A DNA stretch of 64,000 nucleotides from the NCBI GenBank assembly GCA_050633665.1, contig JBOEGY010000008.1:310001-374000 (forward strand), in the 5' to 3' direction. The translations under genes and the position numbers were made by a program. Origin of the DNA: JAUIAI01 sp050633665. Lineage in GTDB: Bacteria > Pseudomonadota > Gammaproteobacteria > Burkholderiales > Burkholderiaceae_E. Each line of letters starts with the position of its first letter. The stretch's first letter is position 1. Below are positions 51,392-60,372 of the stretch, piece by piece. The notes under the pieces were generated by a model. The model did not search any database and was not told the DNA's origin. It saw only the letters and a program-made list of their open reading frames with translations.

Positions 51392-51961
51392 TCAACGTCC
51401 GATAGTGAGTCGCAATTTGCCCTGGACAACCGAAACATCCTGCAAGACGATTCGCAACATGGCTTGCTGTGGGTCTGATTCATCCAATGCCCAGACCGGC
51501 GTTGTTGACAACACCTCGGTGATCGCCGGTCGCAATGACAAGGCAATCGTATCGGCCGCTCCAGCATCCAGTCCCGGAAACTCAAATTGGGTAAACACGG
51601 GTTCTTCCAGATAGAACGCGCCGTCTTCCGACCGGTAGCGCGGACGGGCTGCGACCTCAATCACCCCGGCGGCAAACGGTTGAACCCCCAGTTGAGGGAC
51701 GGCGCGCACCCGCATGTAAAGGCGTGGTTCGTCCACTTTCATACGCACCGCAGGATTGCTGAGCGTAATACAGGCGATACCGCCAACACATCGCTGTTGC
51801 GGAAACTGAGTTGACGCCTCTTTCGTCAGTTGTTCGGCTGAATACTCCAGCAGCCTGGGCGCGGCCACTGCGGAGGCGAGCATCAATGACTTATCGACAT
51901 CCGTGGACCCGAACATCAGAACAAGCAGGATGGCGCGCCCGAAAGTGTGGGCAGTCGTCAT
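51392..51961 (-). CDS. DUF1439 exported protein
   Basis: A 189-residue protein with a probable N-terminal signal or membrane segment (FGRAILLVLMF onward). The DUF1439-like beta-rich body includes LLEYSAEQLTKEASTQFPQQRCVGGIACITLSNPAVR and FAAGVIEVAARPRYRSEDGAFYLEEPVFTQFEF, ending LQDVSVVQGKLRLTIGR. Members of this family are predicted periplasmic or lipoprotein-like with no known function. Its start overlaps the rhodanese stop (ATGA). A 108-base gap separates it from the aldolase start. Confidence 0.75.
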   Translation of the reverse strand: MTTAHTFGRAILLVLMFGSTDVDKSLMLASAVAAPRLLEYSAEQLTKEASTQFPQQRCVGGIACITLSNPAVRMKVDEPRLYMRVRAVPQLGVQPFAAGVIEVAARPRYRSEDGAFYLEEPVFTQFEFPGLDAGAADTIALSLRPAITEVLSTTPVWALDESDPQQAMLRIVLQDVSVVQGKLRLTIGR

Positions 51962-53574
51962 GGCAATCGCCTGAACCGGGCAAGCCCTTCACGTTCCACC
52001 TGACCGACCAGCCCGACTTCCCAGTCCAGATATTGCTGCATAGCAACCTTCGGGTCAGTCTTGCCTTCATACGGCTTGGGCCAGACATCATCCGGCTCGA
52101 CCAGCCAGTCCTGTGATTCTGTCTCGACGATGCCGCCGGCAGCCTCCCAGGTCGCTAATGCGTCGCTAATCACGGATATCGAAGCGTCTGGCAGCAGTTG
52201 TTGCAGATCGGCACTGGCCAGAGCGGCAAGCGCCGGACTGTCGGCCATCACGAGCACCTCAAGTAGCGGTTGCCCGCGCTGTCTCATCACCGCGAGACAG
52301 GCCGGCAATCGAGACCGGATTGCCCACGCGGCCCCTGGCAGATGGCCGCGCCGATAGGCCCGGCTGGAGCGGAAATCCAGGACGGAACCGTCTGCGGTAA
52401 AACCCGCCCCCTGGCCGAGTGCCTGCAGCTTTGCCGCGTCAACTTCGACAACCCCTGGCGGCGCAAAGAAGACCGTCTCAGGCATGCCTGTTTCGGGCGT
52501 CGGCGGGGGCGCAGTCAGCAAACGAAGCGACGGCCAACCCAATTGCCAAAGCCAATGCGCTGTCATGGTGCCGCGCACGCCGTCTGGAGAATCACAGATA
52601 ACCAATTGACTTTCACGCACCATCACGAACTCGTCTGTCGCCTGGACCAACTGTCCGCCAGGCGCGTGGATCGCCCCTGGCCAGTGCCCGGCCCGGTATT
52701 CAGCCTCAGTACGCACATCGAGCAGGTAAGTCGTCCGGCCGGAATCAGCCTGCCAGTCGCGCAGCTCCTGCGGATCAATTGTGGACAAGGCGATGCGACT
52801 GGCAAGCGTCGCTGTTTGTGCGCCGGCCCAGTCCAGACTTCCATCAGAAGGCAGTCCGGCCACTTCCTGTACGCCATGGGCCAGAGTAAACCCCGCCAGC
52901 TTCCAGCCCATCGTGCCGTCTTTGAGCGCATAGACCGGGTTGGGAGTACCGGCATTGATCAGAGATTGCGCGCCGATGATTGAGCGAGTCCTGCCAGCGC
53001 AGTTCACAACAATAGTTGTAGCCGGATCGGGGACCGCATCACGAACCCGATAAACCAGCTCGGCCCCCGGGCAATCAATCCCACCGGGGATACTCATGGT
53101 TTTAAATTCGTCAAATGGCCGACTGTCCAGAATGGCGATCTTCTGCCCGGCCTCTTGCCGGGCCGCAAGTTCAGCAGCCGGCAGCCTGGGCGTGTCATGC
53201 CAGTGCTCAACGAATTCACCAAACGCCTTGGACGGCACGTTCACGCCGGAGAAAAGCTCGCCTCCCGCACTGGCCCAGGCCGCCGACCCGCCGTCGAGCA
53301 AACTGAGGTTTTCATACCCTGCTTCGGCCAACAGTCTGGCTGCCCGTGTGGCGAGCTCCTCATCATCGGCGTCCGCGGTCAACAAGGTAACCGGAACCGT
53401 CTTTCGCGGTAGCCTGGATTCAATGAGTGTTTCGAGCCTGCTTAACGGCAAATTACAGGCGAAAAACAGATGCGACTTTGAAAACGCACCCGTTTCACGG
53501 ACATCAAGCAACGCATATTCATTGCCGGAAAGCATTCGCGCCTTGAGCTGCTCATAAGACAGACGCTGCATCAT
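51958..53574 (-). CDS. Four-domain rhodanese-like protein
   Basis: A 538-residue protein made of four tandem rhodanese modules. The first (residues 1-115) reads YALLDVRETGAFSKSHL, with active loop TADADDE and no Cys. The second (130-235) has AILDSRPFDEFKTMSIPGG and loop CAGRTRS with the sulfur-carrying Cys. The third (255-365) has YLLDVRTEAEYRAGHWPGAIHAPGG and a Cys in LVICDSPDGVR. The fourth (385-490) has VLDFRSSRAYRRGHLPGA, loop MADSPAL and no Cys. It is expected to move sulfane sulfur or bind it without transfer. It is coupled to the thiol dioxygenase gene on the upstream side (ATGA overlap). Confidence 0.87.
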   Translation of the reverse strand: MMQRLSYEQLKARMLSGNEYALLDVRETGAFSKSHLFFACNLPLSRLETLIESRLPRKTVPVTLLTADADDEELATRAARLLAEAGYENLSLLDGGSAAWASAGGELFSGVNVPSKAFGEFVEHWHDTPRLPAAELAARQEAGQKIAILDSRPFDEFKTMSIPGGIDCPGAELVYRVRDAVPDPATTIVVNCAGRTRSIIGAQSLINAGTPNPVYALKDGTMGWKLAGFTLAHGVQEVAGLPSDGSLDWAGAQTATLASRIALSTIDPQELRDWQADSGRTTYLLDVRTEAEYRAGHWPGAIHAPGGQLVQATDEFVMVRESQLVICDSPDGVRGTMTAHWLWQLGWPSLRLLTAPPPTPETGMPETVFFAPPGVVEVDAAKLQALGQGAGFTADGSVLDFRSSRAYRRGHLPGAAWAIRSRLPACLAVMRQRGQPLLEVLVMADSPALAALASADLQQLLPDASISVISDALATWEAAGGIVETESQDWLVEPDDVWPKPYEGKTDPKVAMQQYLDWEVGLVGQVEREGLARFRRLP

Positions 53575-54170
53575 GCCGGCACCGGCATCTCACGGATACC
53601 GCTGCTGGCCGGAAAATGCAGCCATTCACGAGTACTCTCTTTGTAAAAGCGACGTTCGTGCAGTTGCTCCAGTGCCAGGCCATACATATGAAAATTCAAA
53701 ACCGTGGCCTCCGGTTCGATATGGATGGAGTGCAGATCTTCCGGCATGAAAGCGATTCCGCTACCGGGCTGGACGACGACCTGTCCGGTTTCACTAACGC
53801 CGCCCTGATCATTGTGGGCATACAGCCGGTTCAGTTCCTGGCCCTGCAAGCCGACGATTACCGCCCAAGTCGTGTGATCATGAGCGGGCGTGCGGGTGCC
53901 GCCCTGGCAAAACTGCGCGTAGAGCGCGAACCGATGGTCAGGGTCTTCGCTTAAGCGGAACAAGACATTATTGCGCGTGGCACCAGCCGATGCCGGAGGA
54001 AAGTCTTCGACGGGAAACAAGGCTGATTGCGCCGCAAGGCCGATCAACTCGGCCTTGATCTTTTCAAGGGATTCACGGGTCGTCCCGAACTCGCTCTCAA
54101 TCTGACGAATTGTCGCCACGGTTTCTGCGACCGCCTGATCGCGCGCACTGGCTCTTTCACTCTGGTTCAT
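53571..54170 (-). CDS. Cysteine dioxygenase-family thiol dioxygenase
   Basis: A 199-residue cupin of the cysteine dioxygenase type, non-heme iron enzymes that oxidise thiols such as cysteine or 3-mercaptopropionate to sulfinic acids. It has the metal motif TPAHDHTTWAVIVGLQG (two His), followed by GQELNRLY, the third His in DLHSIHIEPEA, and FHMYG. Cysteine and 3-mercaptopropionate enzymes cannot be separated by eye. The gene is divergent from the acyl-CoA ligase and coupled to the rhodanese gene, so it is probably the first step of the local thiol pathway. Confidence 0.85.
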   Translation of the reverse strand: MNQSERASARDQAVAETVATIRQIESEFGTTRESLEKIKAELIGLAAQSALFPVEDFPPASAGATRNNVLFRLSEDPDHRFALYAQFCQGGTRTPAHDHTTWAVIVGLQGQELNRLYAHNDQGGVSETGQVVVQPGSGIAFMPEDLHSIHIEPEATVLNFHMYGLALEQLHERRFYKESTREWLHFPASSGIREMPVPA

Positions 54171-54332
54171 ATCTGCTCCCTGATGAGGCCACGAGATTCC
54201 AGTTTACTTGATGCCGGCTCGATTCGGCTTCCGACCGGTTTGCTTGGACCGAACAAATGCAGGTATCTTCAACCTCAATCACGCCTGCCAGCTCAAAAGC
54301 GCGCCAGGAGTATTAACACCAGGAGAGACAAC

Positions 54333-56000
54333 ATGGCCAACCCGGCACCAGATTTTGACCCGACGCTGTTCGACAAAATTAACCGAAACTACGAACACGC
54401 CTGTGAGAATTTTGCCATTCCGGCCCCCGAGTTTTTCAACTTTGGCTTCGATGTCATTGACCAGTTAGCCACAGAACATGACGGCACCGCCGTCATTGCC
54501 GTCGACCGTAGCGGCGACAGCGTTCAACCGATCAAATTCAGCGAGCTTTCGCGTTCCTCTAATCAGTTCGCCAATGCGCTGATCTCACTCGGACTGAAAC
54601 CGGGTGATCACGCCTGTGTCGTTATCGGACGGATTCCTCAGTGGTACACGGTTTTATTCGGGTGCATGAAAGCGGGAGTCGTTTCCATGCCTGGCACCAA
54701 TCTGCTTACCGCGAAAGACATTGCCTACCGCATTAACAAAGCCGGCGCCCGGGCAGTAATGGTGACTCCGGAGCATTGCGACAAGGTCGAAAGCATTCGG
54801 TCTGAATGCCCAAGCCTGGAGTACCTGATCGTCACCGGTCAGGAGAAACAAGGGTGGCATTCCTTAACGGCCTTGTGCGAGAAGAACAGCACGGAAATTG
54901 CGGCGGACGCCAGAATCCGGACTCGCTCGACCGAGCCGATGATGGCTTATTTCACCTCCGGCACCACGTCGCTGCCCAAAATGGTATCGCGTAACTATGG
55001 CTACGCGCTGGCGCAGGTCGCCACCGGTCTTTTCTGGATGGACAACCGGCCTGGCGATGTGCACTGGACACTAACCGACACCGGCTGGGCAAAAGCGGCA
55101 TGGGGGATGTTGTTTGCCCAGTTCACCCTGCGCTCGCCAATCGTCCTTTACGATGGAGACGGCGCGTTCGATCCCGATTTTCATCTGCGCATGATTGCCA
55201 AACTCGGTGTCAAGACGTTCTGTGCGCCACCCACGGTGTATCGCCTGTTCGCCCAGCAGCCACTGGATCAATACGATTTGTCCAGTATCCGGCGTTCGTT
55301 ATCCGCCGGAGAACCACTTAATCCGGAAGTCATCCGGATCTGGGAGCGCAATACCGGTACAGTGATCGCCGACGGCTACGGCCAGACCGAAACGGTCAAT
55401 ATTGTTGGCAATTTTCCAGATCAAGAGGTGCGCTATGGCTCGATGGGTCAGGCCGTACCCGGATTTGACATTGATGTGATCGACGACGCCGGTAATCGTT
55501 TACCCACCGGCGAGGTCGGGCATATTGCAGTGCGCCTGACAGACCCGTGGCCGGCCGGTTTATTCCACGGTTACCAGACAGAAGGCGAGCCCGACAAAAG
55601 GTCGTTTCATGACGGATGGTATTTCACGGGTGACACCGCAACCCGGGACGAACAAGGCTACTTCTGGTTTGTCGGCCGAGCCGATGATTTAATCAGCTCG
55701 GCCGGTTACCGAATCAGTCCGTTCGAGGTCGAGAGCTCTCTGCTCGAACACCCGGCGGTCGCTGAAAGCGCAGTCGTGGGCAAACCGGACGCGACGCGGG
55801 GCGAAATCGTGAAGGCATTCATTACCCTTTCCAACGGATACACGGCCAGTGAAGCGCTGATCGAAGACATCCAGACTTTCTGCAAGGCACACACCGCGCC
55901 GTATAAGTACCCTCGTGAAATTCAATTTGTCGATGCGCTGCCCAAGACCATATCGGGCAAGATTCGCCGGGTTGATCTACGCAAATCCGACGCGGGCTAG
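54333..56000 (+). CDS. AMP-forming acyl-CoA ligase (medium-chain/benzoate-CoA ligase type)
   Basis: A 555-residue acyl-CoA synthetase with the ATP P-loop MAYFTSGTTSLPKMVSRN, WTLTDTGWAKAAWGMLF, DGYGQTETVN and DGWYFTGDTATRDEQGYFWFVGRADDLISSAGYRISPFEVES. The catalytic Lys lies near PKTISGKIRRVDLR. It resembles ACSM/benzoate-CoA-type ligases more than Acs. The ATG at 54333 follows AGGAGAGACAAC; the open frame extending upstream is not homologous. It is divergent from the thiol dioxygenase and convergent, with overlapping stops, with the aminotransferase. Inferred role: activating a thio- or sulfino-carboxylate for catabolism. Confidence 0.85.
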   Translation: MANPAPDFDPTLFDKINRNYEHACENFAIPAPEFFNFGFDVIDQLATEHDGTAVIAVDRSGDSVQPIKFSELSRSSNQFANALISLGLKPGDHACVVIGRIPQWYTVLFGCMKAGVVSMPGTNLLTAKDIAYRINKAGARAVMVTPEHCDKVESIRSECPSLEYLIVTGQEKQGWHSLTALCEKNSTEIAADARIRTRSTEPMMAYFTSGTTSLPKMVSRNYGYALAQVATGLFWMDNRPGDVHWTLTDTGWAKAAWGMLFAQFTLRSPIVLYDGDGAFDPDFHLRMIAKLGVKTFCAPPTVYRLFAQQPLDQYDLSSIRRSLSAGEPLNPEVIRIWERNTGTVIADGYGQTETVNIVGNFPDQEVRYGSMGQAVPGFDIDVIDDAGNRLPTGEVGHIAVRLTDPWPAGLFHGYQTEGEPDKRSFHDGWYFTGDTATRDEQGYFWFVGRADDLISSAGYRISPFEVESSLLEHPAVAESAVVGKPDATRGEIVKAFITLSNGYTASEALIEDIQTFCKAHTAPYKYPREIQFVDALPKTISGKIRRVDLRKSDAG

Positions 56001-57205
56001 TCTACTGATGCCGACGGGCCGGCGAAGTACTTGTGCAGCCGGTCGGCCGCGTCGCGCAAAGCATTGTGAGACACGCCAAAGCAGAGCCGGAGCCAGCCCT
56101 CGCCTGCAGGACTGAACGCTGAGCCCGGCGCAAGCGCCACACCGACTTGGTCCAGAATATCGAAGGCGACCGCGCGGCTGTCGGCCATGCCCTCAACTGA
56201 GAAAAAAACATAAAACGCGCCAGCCGGCCTGACCAGCCGAATACCGGGGATCGACTCCAGGGCCGTGCAGATGATCTCGCGGCCAGCCGCACATTGCCGG
56301 GCCATTTGGGCAACATGATCATCCCCATCCCGCAGCGCCACCACAGCAGCCGCCTGAACAAACGTGGTCGCGCCAGTTGACCCATATTGCATCAGGTTGT
56401 CATAGACCTGACCTAACGCTACCGGGGCCAAAGCCCAACCCACCCGCCAACCTGTCATTGACCAGTTCTTTGATAAGGTGTTGCAGATCACCACCCGGTC
56501 CTCGGGCTCCATGATGTCGAGCATTGACGGTGCTTTGTCGCTCCCGTCGTAAACCATGCGGCCGTAGACTTCATCGGAAATCAACCAGAGCCGGCGCTCT
56601 CGGCAGAATGCCAGCACTTGCTGCATTTCGTCGGCACTCATTGTCCAGCCGGTCGGGTTGGCCGGCGAATTAATGAAAATCGCCCGGGTGGCCGGCGTAA
56701 CGGCGTTAAACAGATCCGCCAGTTTTAGTGTCCAGCCGCGCGCCGGGTCGAAGATCATCGGCACGGCCTTCGGAACCGCCCGGGCAATCCTGGTGGCCTC
56801 CAGAATATTCGGCCAGACGGGAACCGGAATCAGGACTTCCTCTCCCGGTTGCATTAAGGCCAGCAAGGTCTGCGACAAAGCCTGCATCCCGCCAACCGTC
56901 ACCGTGATTTGCTCCGCAACAACCGGCTTGCCGTAAATACGCCGATAGTAGGCCGCGATTTCCTCCCGCAACTCAGGCACGCCACGCGACAACGTATACC
57001 GCGTCTGCCCTGCTTTCATCGCCTGATTGGCAGCCGCCACAATGAATTCCGGGGTCGGTTCGTCTGACTCCCCGGCGTACAGGCGAATTACGTTGTCCCG
57101 GCCGTATGCCCGCTCGGCAACCTCCAGAATCTGGCTATCCTGAACCTCCAGGACTTGCGGGGCAATGGAATCCAACAGCTTTTCAGACCGACCAATCACA
57201 CTCAT
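55997..57205 (-). CDS. Class I/II aminotransferase (PLP)
   Basis: A 402-residue fold-type I aminotransferase, probably aspartate/alanine-like. It has ESDEPTPEFIVAAANQAMKAG, RYTLSRGVPELREEIAAYYRRIYG, SPANPTGWTMSADEM and DEVYGRMVYDG. The PLP-Lys motif is CNTLSKNWSMTGWRVGW and the substrate-binding Arg lies near LRLCFGVSH. The ATG at 57205 is used because AAGG lies 8 bases before it. It is divergent from livF and convergent with the ligase. Its amino acid substrate is unknown; sulfur amino acids are an inference from neighbours. Confidence 0.85.
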   Translation of the reverse strand: MSVIGRSEKLLDSIAPQVLEVQDSQILEVAERAYGRDNVIRLYAGESDEPTPEFIVAAANQAMKAGQTRYTLSRGVPELREEIAAYYRRIYGKPVVAEQITVTVGGMQALSQTLLALMQPGEEVLIPVPVWPNILEATRIARAVPKAVPMIFDPARGWTLKLADLFNAVTPATRAIFINSPANPTGWTMSADEMQQVLAFCRERRLWLISDEVYGRMVYDGSDKAPSMLDIMEPEDRVVICNTLSKNWSMTGWRVGWALAPVALGQVYDNLMQYGSTGATTFVQAAAVVALRDGDDHVAQMARQCAAGREIICTALESIPGIRLVRPAGAFYVFFSVEGMADSRAVAFDILDQVGVALAPGSAFSPAGEGWLRLCFGVSHNALRDAADRLHKYFAGPSASVD

Positions 57206-57231
57206 GAGCATTCCCTTACAATCATCAAGAC

Positions 57232-57245
57232 GTCGCAGGGGCGAC
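57232..57245. promoter_or_regulatory. Dyad in the aminotransferase/livF divergent region
   Basis: GTCGC (57232-57236), AGGG, then GCGAC (57241-57245) is a perfect 5-bp inverted repeat. It sits near the middle of the 91-base gap that must hold promoters for both the aminotransferase gene and livF. It is a candidate shared operator. Confidence 0.35.
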
Positions 57246-57296
57246 AATCCAAAAGCATACAAGAACGACCATCCAATCCGGCAGGCCAGGACCACC

Positions 57297-58004
57297 ATGA
57301 CTTCTTACCTTTCAGGCCTGCAGATGACCGGAGGCTACTCAGGGGCAGACATCCTGCACCAGTGCACTATCTCGGTCGATAAAGGCGAGATAGCGGTAAT
57401 CGTCGGGCCCAACGGCGCGGGCAAATCCACGGCAATGAAAGCCGTGTTTGGCATGCTGAATCTGCGCGAGGGCCGGGTCATGCTCGGCGAGCGCGATATC
57501 ACCCACCTGAGTCCTCAGCAGCGAGTCCTTGAGGGCATGGCGTTTGTCCCGCAGACCAACAATGTCTTCAGAGGCATGACCGTACTCGAAAACCTCGAGA
57601 TGGGCGCGTACGTGCGCCAGGACGATTTCACCGATACAGTCGATGAAGTGTTCAGCCTGTTTCCCATCCTGCATGAAAAACGCCACCAGCCTGCCGGCGA
57701 GCTCTCCGGTGGGCAGCGTCAGCAGGTCGCCGTCGGTCGCGCCCTGATGACCAAACCTTCAGTACTGATGCTGGACGAGCCCACCGCCGGCGTCTCGCCC
57801 ATCGTTATGGACGAGTTGTTTGACCGGATCCTCGAAATCAAAAATCTGGGGATCGCTATTCTGATGGTTGAACAGAACGCCCGTCAGGCACTCGAGATTG
57901 CCGACCGCGGATTCGTACTGGTCAGCGGCGAGAACCGCTTCACTGATACTGGCGCGGCTCTGCTGGCTAATCCGGACGTGCGCCGGTCTTTCCTGGGAGG
58001 TTGA
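57297..58004 (+). CDS. livF: Branched-chain-type ABC transporter ATPase LivF
   Basis: One of two ATPases of a HAAT-type amino acid importer. The 235-residue protein has Walker A VGPNGAGKSTAMKAV, Q-loop LEGMAFVPQTNNVFRGMTV, signature ELSGGQRQQVAVGRALM and Walker B VLMLDEPTAGVSP. A His-loop-like region (MVEQNARQALEIADR) follows. The ATG at 57297 follows AGGA with a 5-base spacer. It leads livF-livH-livM on the plus strand, 3 bases before livH. Confidence 0.93.
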   Translation: MTSYLSGLQMTGGYSGADILHQCTISVDKGEIAVIVGPNGAGKSTAMKAVFGMLNLREGRVMLGERDITHLSPQQRVLEGMAFVPQTNNVFRGMTVLENLEMGAYVRQDDFTDTVDEVFSLFPILHEKRHQPAGELSGGQRQQVAVGRALMTKPSVLMLDEPTAGVSPIVMDELFDRILEIKNLGIAILMVEQNARQALEIADRGFVLVSGENRFTDTGAALLANPDVRRSFLGG

Positions 58005-58007
58005 GCG

Positions 58008-59021
58008 ATGACAGACTTTCTCAACGCGCTCGCGCTGCTGGCCAACTATGTGATCGTCCCCGGTCTCGCCTACGGCTCTCAGCTCGCGCTGGGTGCACTC
58101 GGGGCAACCCTGGTTTTCGGCATCCTGCGGTTCTCCAATTTCGCCCATGGCGACATGATGGCGTTCGGCACGATGATCACCATTATGGTCACCTGGTGGC
58201 TTCAAGGCATTGGCGTGTCGATAAGTCCGATTCCGACCGCCCTGCTGGCGCTCCCGATTGGCATCGCAGTCGCCGCACTGCTGGCCTTGTTAACTGACAA
58301 AACCGTTTATCAGTACTACCGCAAGCAAAAGAGCAAACCTATTACCTTCGTGATTGCGTCAGTAGGCGTTATGTTTGTGATGAACGGGCTCGTGCGGTTC
58401 ATTATCGGCCCGGGCGATCAACGATTCAACGATGGCGAGCGCTTCATCTTCAATGCCCGTGAATTCAAGGCGGTGACCGGCCTGGCTGAAGGCATTGCGT
58501 TCCGGTGGTCGCAAGGCCTGACAATCGTGGTCGCCCTTCTGGTAGTCGCGGCGCTGTTTTGGTTCCTGCAGAAGACCAGAACCGGCAAATCCATGCGGGC
58601 CTTCTCCGACAATGAAGACCTCGCCCTGCTCTCGGGCATCAACCCGGACCGGGTTGTCATGGTGACCTGGATCATCGCGGCGGCTCTGGCGACGGTTGCC
58701 GGCGTACTGTACGGACTCGACAAGAGTTTCAAACCATTCACCTACTTCCAGTTGCTCCTGCCAATATTTGCGGCTGCAATTGTCGGTGGCATCGGCCAGC
58801 CGTTGGGCGCAATTGCTGGCGGTTTCGTCATAGCCTTCTCAGAAGTCACCCTGACATTCGCCTATAAACAGGTTCTGAGATATTTGCTCCCTGAATCTAT
58901 GGCGCCCGAAAGCCTGAGTCAACTCCTGTCAACCGATTACAAATTCGCGGTCTCGTTTGTCATTCTGGTCGTCGTCCTGTTGATTCGCCCGACCGGCATC
59001 TTTCGCGGGAGAGTGTTTTGA
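58008..59021 (+). CDS. livH: Branched-chain-type ABC transporter permease LivH
   Basis: A 337-residue inner-membrane permease with about eight helices and the LivH signature GATLVFGILRFSNFAHGDMMAFG. Further along are VMFVMNGLVRFIIGPGDQRFND, the coupling segment TRTGKSMRAFSDNEDLALLSGIN and PIFAAAIVGGIGQPLGAIAGG. Its TGA overlaps the livM TTG start (TTGA), giving translational coupling. Substrate class is inferred from the family: branched-chain or other amino acids and amides. Confidence 0.92.
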   Translation: MTDFLNALALLANYVIVPGLAYGSQLALGALGATLVFGILRFSNFAHGDMMAFGTMITIMVTWWLQGIGVSISPIPTALLALPIGIAVAALLALLTDKTVYQYYRKQKSKPITFVIASVGVMFVMNGLVRFIIGPGDQRFNDGERFIFNAREFKAVTGLAEGIAFRWSQGLTIVVALLVVAALFWFLQKTRTGKSMRAFSDNEDLALLSGINPDRVVMVTWIIAAALATVAGVLYGLDKSFKPFTYFQLLLPIFAAAIVGGIGQPLGAIAGGFVIAFSEVTLTFAYKQVLRYLLPESMAPESLSQLLSTDYKFAVSFVILVVVLLIRPTGIFRGRVF

Positions 59022-60340
59022 GACCGTCCTTACGACCAGTCTTGTACTTCGCGATCATGGCCGGACTTCTCATGGCAGTCGGGTTTGGCCAGAGTTGGTC
59101 AGTAGCCCTGAGCATCCTGAACCTTTGCCTCGTCTCCGCGATCATGGCGCTGGGTGTCAATATGCAATGGGGTTATGCCGGCTTGTTCAATGTCGGCGTG
59201 ATGGGGTTTACGGCACTGGGCGGACTGGCAGCAATCCTGATCGCCAAACCTCCAGTGACCCAGGCATGGCAGGCAGGCGGAGTCGGAATTGCGCTGGCCG
59301 CTTTGATCATCATCATCTGTGCGGTTCTGGTCAAGCTGACGCGCGGTGCGATGGCCGCCGGCTGGGCACGCACGCTATCGGTCGTTCTGATCGTCGCGCT
59401 TGGCCTGATGGCTTTCCGGTCGTTTCTTGACCCGGCGGTCGAAGCGATTGAGTCAGTAGATTCAGCCCGTACCGGCTACCTGGGCGGACTGGGCTTGCCA
59501 ATTCTGATGGCCTGGCCGGTGGGCGCTCTGCTGGCGGCCGGTGCCGCGTGGCTTGTCGGCAAAGTTGCACTTGGTTTGCGCTCGGATTACCTTGCAATCG
59601 CGACGCTGGGGATTGCCGAAATCATCATCGCCATCATGAAAAATGAGGACTGGCTCACCCGTGGCGTCAAGAATGTGACCGGACTGCCGCGACCGGTTCC
59701 CTATGAAGTCGAACTGGCGCAGGCGCCGTGGCTGACGGAGCTGGCAACAACACTGAATCTCGATCCGAATCTGGCCGCCGGCCTGACCGTCAAACTCGCT
59801 TACACCGGCTTGTTCCTGGCGGTCCTGGCCATTGTCATGACCCTGGCTCAGCGCGCCCTCAATTCGCCCTGGGGTCGAATGATGCGGGCCATCCGGGACA
59901 ACCAGGAGGCCGCCGAGGCGATGGGCAAAGACGTTACCCGACGCCACTTACAGATTTTTATCGTCGGTTCAGCGGTCGTCGGCCTGGCCGGCGCAATGCT
60001 GACCACCCTGGACGGACAGTTCACGCCCACCACTTACCAACCACTGCGCTTCACGTTTCTGGTCTGGGTCATGGTGATCGTAGGCGGCTCGGGCAATAAC
60101 TGGGGCTCGGTGCTGGGAGGGTTCCTGATCTGGTTTGTCTGGATTCAGGCGGAGCCTGCAGGGCTATGGCTCATTGACCTCTTTACGGGCGCAATGGATG
60201 CTGACAATCCGGTCAGGAAACACCTGTTGGAAGCTGCACCACATATGCGAATGATCTTTATGGGCGCTATCCTGCTGATTGTGATGCGATTCAGCCCTCA
60301 GGGGCTAATCCCGGAGCGCACCGCCCCGCGCCCCGCTTAA
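59018..60340 (+). CDS. livM: Branched-chain-type ABC transporter permease LivM
   Basis: Second permease, 440 residues, starting with TTG inside the livH stop after GGGAG. It has LGVNMQWGYAGLFNVGVMGFTALGG, ATLGIAEIIIAIMKNEDWLTRGVKNVTG and the EAA-like coupling loop GRMMRAIRDNQEAAEAMGKDVTRRHLQIF. A late helical pair follows (WVMVIVGGSGNNWGSVLGG). The periplasmic loop near 140-160 is longer than in short LivM proteins. It ends 32 bases before the livG stop, which lies on the opposite strand. Confidence 0.92.
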   Translation: MRPSLRPVLYFAIMAGLLMAVGFGQSWSVALSILNLCLVSAIMALGVNMQWGYAGLFNVGVMGFTALGGLAAILIAKPPVTQAWQAGGVGIALAALIIIICAVLVKLTRGAMAAGWARTLSVVLIVALGLMAFRSFLDPAVEAIESVDSARTGYLGGLGLPILMAWPVGALLAAGAAWLVGKVALGLRSDYLAIATLGIAEIIIAIMKNEDWLTRGVKNVTGLPRPVPYEVELAQAPWLTELATTLNLDPNLAAGLTVKLAYTGLFLAVLAIVMTLAQRALNSPWGRMMRAIRDNQEAAEAMGKDVTRRHLQIFIVGSAVVGLAGAMLTTLDGQFTPTTYQPLRFTFLVWVMVIVGGSGNNWGSVLGGFLIWFVWIQAEPAGLWLIDLFTGAMDADNPVRKHLLEAAPHMRMIFMGAILLIVMRFSPQGLIPERTAPRPA

Positions 60341-60372
60341 TCTGATGCCTGAACCGATGCCTGTGCCGGCGC

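Noticed and set aside
51148..51660. 170-codon open frame on the minus strand across the aldolase start and DUF1439 end
   Set aside because: It is in a different frame from both neighbours, has no recognisable motif and a Cys/Arg/Pro-rich shadow composition.
54027..54332. 102-codon N-terminal extension of the acyl-CoA ligase
   Set aside because: It overlaps the divergent dioxygenase gene, lacks homology, and a strong ribosome site sits before the ATG at 54333.
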